Assembly (NCBI GenBank): GCA_051006995.1
Contig: JBPCSQ010000037.1
Span: 193,861 to 257,860 of the forward strand
Direction: 5' to 3'
DNA from: JAIQGF01 sp051006995
Lineage (GTDB): Bacteria; Acidobacteriota; Terriglobia; Terriglobales; Acidobacteriaceae
Length of the DNA: 64,000 nt
In this document: positions 17,602 through 26,927 of the stretch, piece after piece
Position numbering within the stretch: position 1 is the first letter of the stretch
How the letters are laid out: every line of letters starts with the position of its first letter
Notes under the pieces: model-generated
Database searches by the model: none
The model's input: only the letters and a program-made list of their open reading frames with translations
What the model was told of the DNA's origin: nothing
Made by a program: the position numbers and the translations under genes

Positions 17602-18657
17602 CTACTTGGGCGGCCGCTGATCGAGCACCGGGCTCTGCGTCGTGCCCGTCGTGGTGTTGGCGACCGGCGCCGGCTTCCAGGCGGCGGCGTTTTCCGGCGC
17701 CGTGGGGTTGATGCCGAAATCCCAGACATACAAATTGACGTCTTTGCCGAGTAGCTCCACCAGCGCGTATTCCCCCGGCTCCAGCGGTTGCATGGGCACA
17801 ACCTTCACCCATTGCGTGCTCACCGGTTCGGAGCGGCTAGGCACATAGTTCTGCTTCTGGCTCACCTTGCCGTAAACCGCGACCTCGATGTTACCCACCA
17901 CCCGCGCGTCCTTCTTCGGAGACAGACGGACAATGCGGAAATGGTCCGCCGACAACTCCTGCGCGCTTTCCCCTGTCTTGGCATTCTGGTCGGTATCAAT
18001 GTTGACGTAAATCGCCGGCGAGGGCACGTGCGACTGCACCTGCGCGTGCAGGCCCTTGACCTCGATGCTCTGCTTGGCCTTGGCCAGCGGATTGATGGCG
18101 GCGCGCAGCACGTTGCGCCCGGTGTTGCGCTTGATTTCGCTGCCGTTTTGCACCAATTCGACCAGCTCGGGACGATTGCGGTAAATGTCCATCAGGAACA
18201 CGCCACCCTGATAAGGCAATCGCAGGCCGGGGCTGATTTCCGGCGACTTCGCTTCCTCGGCCTGGCGGTCGGCTTTTTCCTCCGCGTCGGCAGCGGCGGC
18301 ATCGGCCGACGGTCGCGCGGTGTGCTCTTCCTTGAAGTACTTCTCCGTCGCGTCCCAGTCGATCAGGGACGACGGGATGTCTTCCCATTCGTAGCGCTCC
18401 GCGCTCAGATAGTGGATGCGGTCGCCCAGCTTCTGCCAGCGAACGGTTTGCTGGAATGAGCCATCTTTCAGGATCAGGCGCTTGGGCTGGTTAGGATCAG
18501 GCTGGGTGTCGGCGGGCGCCTCCGCCGGCGCGGTGGCTGCTGTCGGAGCAGGCGCCGGCTTCTTGGGGGCGGATTTCTTCTGCGCCGCCGCCTGCGTAAA
18601 CGGCAGGACGAGCACAAGAATGGAAGCTATGGTTCGAAAACGCCGGAACTGCAGCAT
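17602..18657 (-). CDS. secreted protein of unknown function
   Basis: 351 residues from ATG 18657; a TTG 12 bp upstream is an alternative. A signal peptide (RTIASILVLVLPFTQAAAQ) precedes a Lys/Pro/Ala-rich linker. Then come a WQKLGDRIHYLSAERYEWEDIP region and a C-terminal beta-rich half (AIYVNIDTD, LEPGEYALVELLGKDVNLYVWDFGINP). The GEYALVE and VWDFGI wording recurs in uncharacterised acidobacterial exported proteins; that is recall, not a search. No enzymatic motif was recognised. Confidence 0.82.
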   Translation of the reverse strand: MLQFRRFRTIASILVLVLPFTQAAAQKKSAPKKPAPAPTAATAPAEAPADTQPDPNQPKRLILKDGSFQQTVRWQKLGDRIHYLSAERYEWEDIPSSLIDWDATEKYFKEEHTARPSADAAAADAEEKADRQAEEAKSPEISPGLRLPYQGGVFLMDIYRNRPELVELVQNGSEIKRNTGRNVLRAAINPLAKAKQSIEVKGLHAQVQSHVPSPAIYVNIDTDQNAKTGESAQELSADHFRIVRLSPKKDARVVGNIEVAVYGKVSQKQNYVPSRSEPVSTQWVKVVPMQPLEPGEYALVELLGKDVNLYVWDFGINPTAPENAAAWKPAPVANTTTGTTQSPVLDQRPPK

Positions 18658-18766
18658 AGAAACGCTCAACCACGATTATCGAATGAAATCGGAATGTTTG
18701 CACATCGCGCCCGTTGTCAGAATGCCACGGATAACGCTCTGCCGCTCCTGAATCATCGAACCCTTT

Positions 18767-19036
18767 ATGGGCTCTAAAGTTGTCAATACGGTAGTGATAG
18801 CGGCCGGCGTGGTGGTGCTGGCCGTGCTGGCGTTCATCGTGGTCGGGCTCATAGGCGAAGGTCTGGCGGCCATCTTTACCCATGGCGGGCTGCAGGGAGG
18901 GTCCGCGCGCGCCATCGGCGGCAGTTTGGCCATCCTGGCAGCGCTGGTTCTATTGGCGGTGTTCTTCCGGACCCGACGCAAGTCGCGTTTGAGTGCACAC
19001 ATTTCGGGGCACCCCCACCATAAACACACCGCCTGA
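18767..19036 (+). CDS. small membrane protein
   Basis: 89 residues from ATG 18767. Two strong hydrophobic segments (VVIAAGVVVLAVLAFIVVGLIG and SLAILAALVLLAVFF, trimmed here by family boundaries) are separated by a Gly-rich loop. The cytoplasmic tail is basic and His-rich (RTRRKSRLSAHISGHPHHK). It lies upstream of pyrG in the same direction. No family was recognised. Confidence 0.7.
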   Translation: MGSKVVNTVVIAAGVVVLAVLAFIVVGLIGEGLAAIFTHGGLQGGSARAIGGSLAILAALVLLAVFFRTRRKSRLSAHISGHPHHKHTA

Positions 19037-19162
19037 CCCGTTTTCTTAAGTCGGCATTTCTGCCATAATTGGTCGTGCACCCCACAGTTGGTTCCCAGGC
19101 AAGCTCCAGCCACCGCCTGGGCGAAGTTTCCTCCAAAATTTTTGCGTGCGAGGGCGGACCGG

Positions 19163-20842
<1,680 letters not shown>

Positions 20843-20845
20843 GCC

Positions 20846-21115
20846 ATGTCACCGTCCATCCCGATACTCGGTGCAGGCGTAGTGGTCGCAGCAGTGGCGA
20901 CGTTTTGCACGATCTGGATATTTCAAAAGCTGACGGAGGCTGGAGAACGCGTTTCCTGGCCAGTTTGGCCGAGCCAGCAACTTCGCATGCACAAGAGATA
21001 CCTTGAGGTCGCCTCGCAGCAAAACTGGTCGGCGTGGCCGGTTCATACAATTAGGGCGTGTTGGGTCGGACTCGCGGGCGTGGCAATTGCATTTGTACTG
21101 AGTGAACAGATGTGA
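20846..21115 (+). CDS. small membrane protein
   Basis: 89 residues. ATG 20846 comes three bases after the pyrG stop, so it is likely translated from the pyrG transcript. It has an N-terminal membrane segment (LGAGVVVAAVATFCTIWIF), a Trp-rich middle (VSWPVWPSQQ, SAWPVHTIRACW) and a second hydrophobic segment (GLAGVAIAFVLSE). Function unknown. Confidence 0.65.
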   Translation: MSPSIPILGAGVVVAAVATFCTIWIFQKLTEAGERVSWPVWPSQQLRMHKRYLEVASQQNWSAWPVHTIRACWVGLAGVAIAFVLSEQM

Positions 21116-21157
21116 TCCGCGTTCATCTGCGCTAATCCGCCGCTGATTTCCAAACCG

Positions 21158-21298
21158 GGTGGAGCAGGCCTTCAGGCCTGCTCTTTGCGGCCAGTAAAGT
21201 TGAGGGCTTTAGCCCCCGAGGTGCTTCCCTCAGCGGCTAAAGCCGTTTTATTTGCTAGCCTCCTATGCAGGGCTGAAGCCCTGCACCACCCGGTATAA
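21158..21298. repeat. REP-like palindromic element pair
   Basis: The element contains AGCAGGCCTTCAGGCCTGCT, a GGGCTTTAGCCCC hairpin, GCGGCTAAAGCCG and GCAGGGCTGAAGCCCTGC, ending in CACCCGGT, the complement of the opening ACCGGGTGG-type end. The same units surround the REP-associated transposase at 55.9-56.9 kb, so this is a dispersed copy about 35 kb away. Confidence 0.75.
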
Positions 21299-21333
21299 TC
21301 AGCGTTCATCCGCGTTAATCTGCGGCTGATTCT

Positions 21334-21361
21334 CTGGAAACTGGAAACCGGAAACTGGAAA
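21334..21361 (+). repeat. heptamer tandem repeat over the kdsA start
   Basis: Four units of CTGGAAA (third unit CCGGAAA) in a row. Seven is not a multiple of three, so loss or gain of one unit would change the frame entering kdsA. Confidence 0.7.
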
Positions 21362-22230
21362 CCTCATTCCAACTCGGCGACCTCACCCTCGGCGACGGCG
21401 GACTCACGCTCATCGCGGGTCCCTGCGTCATCGAGTCCGAAGACCACGCCATGAAGATGGTCGAATGTATCAAGGGCGTTGCGCGGGCCTTGCAACTGCC
21501 ATTCATCTTCAAAGCCAGCTACGACAAAGCGAACCGGACCTCGGGGAAGAGCTACCGCGGGCCCGGGATTGCCGAAGGCCTGCGAATTCTCGGCAAGATT
21601 CGCGACACGGTGCACGTGCCCGTACTGACCGACGTGCACGACGCGCACGACGTCGCGAAAGCCGCTGAGTTCGTGGACGTGTTGCAAATCCCGGCCTTCC
21701 TCTGCCGGCAGACCGATCTGCTGGCCGCCGCCGGCAAGTCGGGACGCGTGGTCAATATCAAGAAGGGCCAATTCGTCTCGCCCTGGGATATGCGGCATGC
21801 AGTCGAGAAAGTGCGCGAGGCGGGCAACGACCGGGTGCTGCTCACGGAGCGCGGCTCGTCATTCGGCTACAACAATCTTGTGGTGGACATGCGTTCGCTG
21901 CCCATCATGCGCAACTTCGCTCCCGTCATTTTCGACGCGACCCACTCGGTGCAACTGCCCTCCGCAGGAGCAAACGATGTAGCCCGGCCGCCTTCGGCTG
22001 GGTCCGAGGTGACCCCAGTTCAATCCGGCGGCCAGCCTGAATTCATCCCGATCCTGGCGCGAGCAGCCGTCGCGGCAGGGGTGGATGGAATCTTCGTCGA
22101 AGTGCACGACAATCCCGCCGCCGCGCTTTCCGATGGCGCCAACGCGCTGGACCTGAAATGGCTCCGCCCGGTCCTGCAGGAGTTGCTCGCCGTGCAGGCG
22201 GCGCTGGCGGCCTCGCGGACCCCGAATTGA
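21334..22230 (+). CDS. kdsA: 3-deoxy-8-phosphooctulonate (Kdo-8-P) synthase with non-standard start
   Basis: Condenses phosphoenolpyruvate with arabinose-5-phosphate. Conserved blocks are LIAGPCVIESEDHA, FKASYDKANRTS, VLTDVHD, IPAFLCRQTDLL, NIKKGQF, ERGSSFGYNN, FDATHSVQLP and DGIFVEVHDNP. The first ATG in frame is at 21451, which would drop the essential GPCVIES segment. Between the in-frame TAA at 21316 and 21451 there is no ATG, GTG or TTG. CTG at 21334 or 21355 is the likely start. An in-frame insert of about 15 residues (NDVARPPSAGSEVTP) lies before SGGQPEF, where related enzymes have a short loop. Confidence 0.9.
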   Translation: METGNRKLETSFQLGDLTLGDGGLTLIAGPCVIESEDHAMKMVECIKGVARALQLPFIFKASYDKANRTSGKSYRGPGIAEGLRILGKIRDTVHVPVLTDVHDAHDVAKAAEFVDVLQIPAFLCRQTDLLAAAGKSGRVVNIKKGQFVSPWDMRHAVEKVREAGNDRVLLTERGSSFGYNNLVVDMRSLPIMRNFAPVIFDATHSVQLPSAGANDVARPPSAGSEVTPVQSGGQPEFIPILARAAVAAGVDGIFVEVHDNPAAALSDGANALDLKWLRPVLQELLAVQAALAASRTPN

Positions 22231-22285
22231 TGCCCATCCGGTCGTAACCAGACAGCGCCGTCCGGGTCTACACTGGATGACACTC

Positions 22286-23152
22286 ATGCGGATTCTTCTA
22301 CGCCTGCTCATAACCTGCTGCGTCCTCGCCCCACTTCTGCCGGCGCAGCAACTTCCGCCCGGTCTGATGGCCACCGTGGAGCGCTGGAAGGCCGCCGTGA
22401 CCAACGGCGACGCGGCCTTGATACAGAGCCTCTATTCGGTGAACCCGCCGGTGCAGGTCGTCTCTTTCAATGGTAAGCAGCAGTTGCCCATCAGCGCGGA
22501 GGCCGATTTCTGGCAGCAAACGCGCGCGTCTGGAATGATTGGGCCCGAGCTCAAGATTCTCGCCAGCGAGGAGAAGCAGGGCTCGGTGATGGCCAAGATG
22601 GAATTCTCCTTTCGCACCATGACCCCCACCGGGACTCGGCAGCGTTACGTGATCGAGCAGCAGGTCTGGCAACCTCAATCCGGCGGGTGGCGAATGGTCC
22701 TGGCGGCCCACAGCCCGCTGCTGAAGATGCGGCCGGTCTCGAAATTGAGTCCGCACCTCTATGAGAAGGGCGCCGACGCCAAGGCCGAGATTCGACAGGC
22801 GCTGGCGAAGGCCGCCGCCACGCACAAGCGAGTTCTCCTCGTTTTCGGCGGCAACTGGTGTTACGACTGCCACGTGCTCGACGCTGCCTTCCATGAGCCG
22901 GATATCGCTCCCGTGCTCAACAAGAATTTCCTGGTCGTGCACGTGGACGTCGGTCAATACGACAAGAATCTCGACCTAGGCCAGAAATACCAGGTGCCGC
23001 TCGACAAGGGTGTGCCCGCCCTGGCTGTGCTCGCGCCCGACGGTTCGTTGCTGTACAGCCAGCAGCACGGCGAGTTCGAAGCGGCGCGCAGCATGGATCC
23101 CGACGACGTGATTGCCTTTCTCAATAAATGGAAACCGGCGGCAGCGCGCTGA
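22286..23152 (+). CDS. secreted thioredoxin-fold protein
   Basis: 288 residues from ATG 22286, with an alternative ATG nine bases upstream. A signal peptide (ILLRLLITCCVLAPLLPAQ) precedes a region resembling an NTF2/SnoaL-type domain (ATVERWKAAVTNGDAALIQSLY) of about 130 residues. The second half is a thioredoxin-like fold with the redox motif GGNWCYDCHVLD (CxxC) and a cis-Pro region near GVPALAVLAPDG. It probably acts as an oxidoreductase outside the cytoplasm. It sits between kdsA and kdsD, but no link to Kdo synthesis is evident. Confidence 0.85.
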   Translation: MRILLRLLITCCVLAPLLPAQQLPPGLMATVERWKAAVTNGDAALIQSLYSVNPPVQVVSFNGKQQLPISAEADFWQQTRASGMIGPELKILASEEKQGSVMAKMEFSFRTMTPTGTRQRYVIEQQVWQPQSGGWRMVLAAHSPLLKMRPVSKLSPHLYEKGADAKAEIRQALAKAAATHKRVLLVFGGNWCYDCHVLDAAFHEPDIAPVLNKNFLVVHVDVGQYDKNLDLGQKYQVPLDKGVPALAVLAPDGSLLYSQQHGEFEAARSMDPDDVIAFLNKWKPAAAR

Positions 23153-23174
23153 TCTGCTAACATTTCGCCTTCTC

Positions 23175-24140
23175 ATGCACAGAACGGGCGAAAACGTGGT
23201 GCGGATTGAAGCGGAGGCGCTGCGCGCGCTCGCCGACCGCCTCGCTGGCCCCATGGCCGGGGTCTTCGCGCGTGCTGTCGATTGCCTGTACTCCTGCGGC
23301 GGCCGCGTGGTGGTTACCGGCATGGGGAAAAGCGGCCTGGTGGCGCGCAAGATTGCCGCCACCCTCTCTTCCACGGGGACGCCCTCGCTTTTTCTGCATC
23401 CCGCCGAAGCAGTGCACGGCGATTTGGGAATGATTGTGCGCGGCGACGTCGTTCTCGCTCTCTCGCAGAGTGGCGAAACCGAAGAAATTCTGAACCTGGT
23501 GGCGCACATCAAGCGGCTCGATGCCAAACTGATCGTCATGACCGGCGAGATGCGTTCCACGCTGGCCGGCACCGCCGACCTGGTGCTCGACTGCTCGGTC
23601 GCGCAGGAAGCCTGCCGCCTAGGGCTGGCGCCGACCGCCTCCACCACCACCATGGTCGCGCTGGGCGACGCATTGGCGCTGGCGCTGGCCGAAAAACGCG
23701 GTTTCAAGGAACAAGACTTCGCCGATCTCCATCCCGGCGGCAAACTGGGCAAGAAATTGGCCCGCGTTTCGCGGCTGATGCACACCGGCGACGCGGTTCC
23801 GCGGGTGACGCCGCAGACGCCCATGTCCGAGGTCATCTACGAAATGTCACGCAAAGGGCTCGGCATCACCACCGTCACTGACGGGGACAAGTTGTTGGGT
23901 ATTATCAGCGACGGCGATCTGCGTCGTCTGCTGGAGCGCCGCGGCAAAGATGTGCTGGACCTCTCCGCCGGCGAGTGCATGACGCGCAATCCCAGGACAA
24001 TTCATCCCGATGAGTTCGCCGCCGCCGCGCTCAACCAGATGGAGCAGAACAAGATCACTTCACTGGCCGTGGTGGCAGACGATGGCAGCCTCCAAGGCAT
24101 CATCCACCTGCACGATTTGTGGGGAACGGAAATCGTTTAA
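23175..24140 (+). CDS. kdsD: arabinose-5-phosphate isomerase (KdsD/KpsF family)
   Basis: 321 residues from ATG 23175; the frame is open back into the preceding gene. The SIS domain has VVVTGMGKSGLVARKIAATLSSTGTP (split here in reading) and VLALSQSGETEEIL. Tandem CBS domains follow (GLGITTVTDGDKLLGIISDGDLRR and ITSLAVVADDGSLQGIIHLHDL regions). It makes arabinose-5-phosphate from ribulose-5-phosphate, the substrate of KdsA two genes upstream. Confidence 0.95.
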   Translation: MHRTGENVVRIEAEALRALADRLAGPMAGVFARAVDCLYSCGGRVVVTGMGKSGLVARKIAATLSSTGTPSLFLHPAEAVHGDLGMIVRGDVVLALSQSGETEEILNLVAHIKRLDAKLIVMTGEMRSTLAGTADLVLDCSVAQEACRLGLAPTASTTTMVALGDALALALAEKRGFKEQDFADLHPGGKLGKKLARVSRLMHTGDAVPRVTPQTPMSEVIYEMSRKGLGITTVTDGDKLLGIISDGDLRRLLERRGKDVLDLSAGECMTRNPRTIHPDEFAAAALNQMEQNKITSLAVVADDGSLQGIIHLHDLWGTEIV

Positions 24141-24172
24141 TTTGAAATTTGAAATTGGCAATTTGTAATTTT

Positions 24173-24541
24173 CTAGCGACCGAGTGGTCGCTGCCTTCCT
24201 CTGCGGTGCCCTGGTTGAGCTTTTTGTTTCGTCTTCTGCCGGAAAAAGCTGAAGCGGTGCTCGCCCATATTCACGCGTAGCCCGCTGAAGGTGACGCCTT
24301 CGTTTTCCAGCCTAAAGCGCTGCTCCATGCCATGTTCGCCTGTCAGCAGAATCCTGCCGCCGGCGCCGACCACGCGCTGCCAGGGCATCCCGCGCGAAGA
24401 GTGCAGCGCCCATACCACTTGCCGTGCCGCCCCGGGAAATCCCGCGGCATAGGCGACATCGCCGTAGGTTGCGACCTTTCCCCGCGGAATGCGGCGAACC
24501 TGGCGTAAGATTTTGTCGAACATCCCGTTCTTTTTTGCCAT
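24173..24541 (-). CDS. alkyltransferase-like protein (MGMT fold, Trp in place of Cys)
   Basis: 122 residues from ATG 24541. It has the DNA-binding C-domain of O6-alkylguanine-DNA alkyltransferases: VRRIPRGKVATYGDVAYAAG with the helix-turn-helix and Arg finger, and ALHSSRGMPWQRVVGAGG. The catalytic PCHR is replaced by PWQR, the mark of alkyltransferase-like proteins. These bind alkylated guanines and hand them to nucleotide excision repair. The C-terminus is a basic tail. It is convergent with kdsD. Confidence 0.9.
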   Translation of the reverse strand: MAKKNGMFDKILRQVRRIPRGKVATYGDVAYAAGFPGAARQVVWALHSSRGMPWQRVVGAGGRILLTGEHGMEQRFRLENEGVTFSGLRVNMGEHRFSFFRQKTKQKAQPGHRRGRQRPLGR

Positions 24542-24633
24542 TTCCTATTGAGCAACTGGAGGGTCGGCGCTCGCCCGCCCCTGGGGTCATCAGGTACAGC
24601 ATTCTAAGATCCGGCAGGAGCTACGCCCAACTT

Positions 24634-24807
24634 GTGAGCCGAAAAAAACTTATCGCGCTGCTGCTGTTGCCGCTGGTGGTGGCGCTGCATGCGTACCTGC
24701 TGTGGCTCGGCGGACCTTGGCGAATCTTCGCTCTGGTGGAAGCCGGATTCGGCATCTTTCTTGCCTTGATTCTCCGCGACGTCAAGAACCTGGATAAGAG
24801 CGGCTGA
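24634..24807 (+). CDS. small membrane protein
   Basis: 57 residues from GTG 24634 (VSRKKLIALLLLPLVV), with AGGAG about 13 bases upstream, which is long. Two hydrophobic segments (LIALLLLPLVVALHAYLLWL and IFALVEAGFGIFLALIL) flank a short turn. The longer open frame upstream overlaps the repair gene on the other strand and is unlikely. Function unknown. Confidence 0.6.
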   Translation: MSRKKLIALLLLPLVVALHAYLLWLGGPWRIFALVEAGFGIFLALILRDVKNLDKSG

Positions 24808-24833
24808 GCAATGCGCGCGACGAAAACAGAGAA

Positions 24834-24851
24834 GCCGCCTCGCGAGGCGGC
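24834..24851. terminator. hairpin terminator between convergent genes
   Basis: GCCGCCTCGCGAGGCGGC is a perfect hairpin followed by CTTTCT on the plus strand and by TTCTCTGTTTTC on the minus strand. It lies between the small membrane gene and the PEP-CTERM gene and could serve both. Confidence 0.75.
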
Positions 24852-24871
24852 TTTCTGGAGACTTCTTGCGA

Positions 24872-25600
24872 CTACTTCGCGCGACGTTTGCGAAGCGCTA
24901 CGGCGGCCAGGCCGAAACCAACCAGCGCCAGCGTGGCGGGTTCAGGCGCCCGCGTCAAAATTCTGCCGTCCGCATCCACAAAATTCACCTGCGCCTGGTT
25001 CAGCGCGCCATCGTAGGTGCGGATCAGCTTGATCGTTCCTGGCGCCGATTCGCGCCCGCCGGTGGCGTTGTCGTCGTGCATAAAATAGAGGTCGTTTTGC
25101 GACAGGACGGCAAAGCTCCATGAGTCGACGAAAGACCAAATATTCACGTTGTTTAAATACAGGTTAACCATTTTCGTCGATCCATCTCGGGTGATGATCA
25201 GGTCATTCGACGTATTGGCCGTCACAAATCCGTCCGACGGGCCGTACTGATAAAAATACACCCTGCCGTTGCATAGGTAGACGCCGTTGTCGGAGGTGAG
25301 ATTCTTGAAGTCGAACAACTTGACCCAGCCGCTGACGCTGTCAGCCGAGAACACCATCTCCACCGAGTAGTTGTTGGGATCTACCGCCCCGGTCAAGCTC
25401 AGGCTATTGTTCTTCGTGAAGCTGTACCCGTTCGGTCCGAAGGACCCGCCGTAGCTTTGCAAGGAAGGTCCGTTGCCGAGTTGATCCGCGAGCGAACCCG
25501 TAGTCAGATCATAGGAGTGGGTGGTCAGCGTCGCATCGGCAAACGCCGGCAGCGTCCACGCGAAAGCCAACAACACGATCAATAGTTTGCTGAGTCTCAT
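24872..25600 (-). CDS. PEP-CTERM sorting domain protein
   Basis: 242 residues. ATG 25600 has GAGG six bases upstream; the GTG at 25612 is an alternative. The signal peptide LLIVLLAFAWTLPAFA precedes a LamG/concanavalin-like beta domain (FVTANTSNDLIITRDGSTKMVNLYLNN pattern, read in parts). The C-terminus carries the PEP-CTERM tail: APEPATLALVGFGLAAVALR then KRRAK. Such proteins are processed by exosortase (EpsH) and usually go to the surface or matrix. No exosortase gene is in the window, though a polysaccharide cluster starts next door, the usual partner context. Confidence 0.92.
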   Translation of the reverse strand: MRLSKLLIVLLAFAWTLPAFADATLTTHSYDLTTGSLADQLGNGPSLQSYGGSFGPNGYSFTKNNSLSLTGAVDPNNYSVEMVFSADSVSGWVKLFDFKNLTSDNGVYLCNGRVYFYQYGPSDGFVTANTSNDLIITRDGSTKMVNLYLNNVNIWSFVDSWSFAVLSQNDLYFMHDDNATGGRESAPGTIKLIRTYDGALNQAQVNFVDADGRILTRAPEPATLALVGFGLAAVALRKRRAK

Positions 25601-25624
25601 TTTGCGCCTCACCGAGGCTTCTTA

Positions 25625-25648
25625 CACGCCCGCTGAATGCCGGGCGTG
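25625..25648 (-). other. hairpin in the PEP-CTERM gene leader
   Basis: CACGCCCG and CGGGCGTG form an eight-base stem with an eight-base loop, 25-48 bases upstream of the ATG. There is no T-tract. It may stabilise the leader or regulate translation. Confidence 0.4.
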
Positions 25649-25666
25649 ATGCTCGATCCTTACAGA

Positions 25667-25680
25667 GCACCTCAACGTCC
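25667..25680 (-). promoter_or_regulatory. possible sigma-54 promoter of the PEP-CTERM gene
   Basis: Minus strand TTTGGACGTTGAGGTGCTCT keeps the GG-N10-GC spacing. The -12 half (TGCT) is good; the -24 half (TGGACG) departs from TGGCAC. Transcription would start near 25655. PEP-CTERM genes are known to be sigma-54 dependent in some bacteria. Confidence 0.35.
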
Positions 25681-26053
25681 AAATGCAATTCGTCTTGGCG
25701 CCATTCCTTTTCAGCCAGATAGCTGGGACTAAGTAAAAGCCACTAAGGTGGAGCTGCAGACATTTGCACACTCTAGAATCCGATTTCCACTTTCGTTGAC
25801 ACTGCTAATTACCTTTGAATGAGTTACTTGTGGTTACCATGGTCACCATGAGCGCGCTCCGCAGAAACGCAACCTTTGCTGCACAGAAAGTGCGATTCTG
25901 CTGGTTTTTCAGCTCGATTTCGGGATAGGTAGGCGCAGTCACGGCTTATTACCGGGCAGATCAGTGCTATCATCTTGCTAATCTTCCTGGGTGCTGCCGC
26001 ATTGGACTTTGGGCTTGTCGGCCTCTGTAGCTCCCCGAGGTGTAACCTCCGGC
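25681..26053. other. intergenic region between divergent genes
   Basis: About 370 bp with no gene. GGTTACCATGGTCACC (25832-25847) is a 14/16 palindrome that could be an operator. No further signal was recognised. Confidence 0.4.
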
Positions 26054-26869
26054 ATGAATTCGCTCTCCGCGGAGTATCTCTCCATCGTCATCCCCGTCTT
26101 CAATGAGGAAGCCACCCTGCGGGAGCTGGTCACCAAGGTCCTTCAGGTGCCTGGCCTGCAGGAAGTGGTGGTGGTCGACGACTGCTCGACCGATGGCAGC
26201 GCCGCAATCATTGAGGACTTGTGCCGGTCCTCGGCCCGGGTGAGGAGCGTCAGACTGGACAAGAATTCGGGTAAGACGGCGGCCCTGCGGAAGGGTTTCT
26301 CGCTCACCCGGGGCGAGGTGGTGATCGTTCAGGACGCCGACCTGGAATACGATCCCGAAGAAATCGCCCATGTGGTGGCGCCGATCGTGCGCGACAAGGC
26401 CGATGTCGTTTATGGCTCCAGGTTCCTCGCGCCTCGCGCTGCGCGCGTGCTCTACTTCTACCACTACGTGGCCAACAAGCTCCTCACCTTTTTCTCAAAT
26501 GCCTGTACGAATCTGAACATGACGGACGTGGAAACCTGCTACAAGGCATTTCGCGGAGAGATCATCCGCAACATGATCATTACTTCGCGTGGCTTTGGCG
26601 CCGAGATCGAAATGACCGCCAAGATTGCCAAGCTCAAGTGCCGTGTGTACGAGGTTCCGATCAGCTACTACGGGCGCACCTACGAAGAGGGAAAGAAAAT
26701 CACTGCTCTCGACGGCATCAAGGCGTTCTGGTACATCGTGCGCTACAACCTGCTGTGCTCGAAGGCGGCGTCGTTTATTAGCATTCCGGTCCTTGCCCGA
26801 ATTTCTTCAGAGGAGACAGTACAAGCCGGCGGGGAGAAGGTGCGGGCGCGGGCGGCTGGCGAGAGGTGA
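26054..26869 (+). CDS. family 2 glycosyltransferase (polyprenyl-phosphate mannose/glucose synthase-like)
   Basis: 271 residues from ATG 26054; the frame is open 63 bp further upstream. The GT-A core has LSIVIPVFNEEATLRELV, VVVVDDCSTDGSA and VIVQDADLEYDPEE, whose D-x-D binds metal. DVETCYKAFRGEII and YYGRTYEEGKKI are typical of DPM1-like enzymes. No membrane domain is present. It begins the polysaccharide cluster. Confidence 0.93.
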   Translation: MNSLSAEYLSIVIPVFNEEATLRELVTKVLQVPGLQEVVVVDDCSTDGSAAIIEDLCRSSARVRSVRLDKNSGKTAALRKGFSLTRGEVVIVQDADLEYDPEEIAHVVAPIVRDKADVVYGSRFLAPRAARVLYFYHYVANKLLTFFSNACTNLNMTDVETCYKAFRGEIIRNMIITSRGFGAEIEMTAKIAKLKCRVYEVPISYYGRTYEEGKKITALDGIKAFWYIVRYNLLCSKAASFISIPVLARISSEETVQAGGEKVRARAAGER

Positions 26870-26927
26870 GACACTTCCCCCTATCCTGCTGGATCCGCTC
26901 GCAGGCCACCCTGACGCAGATCTCCGC

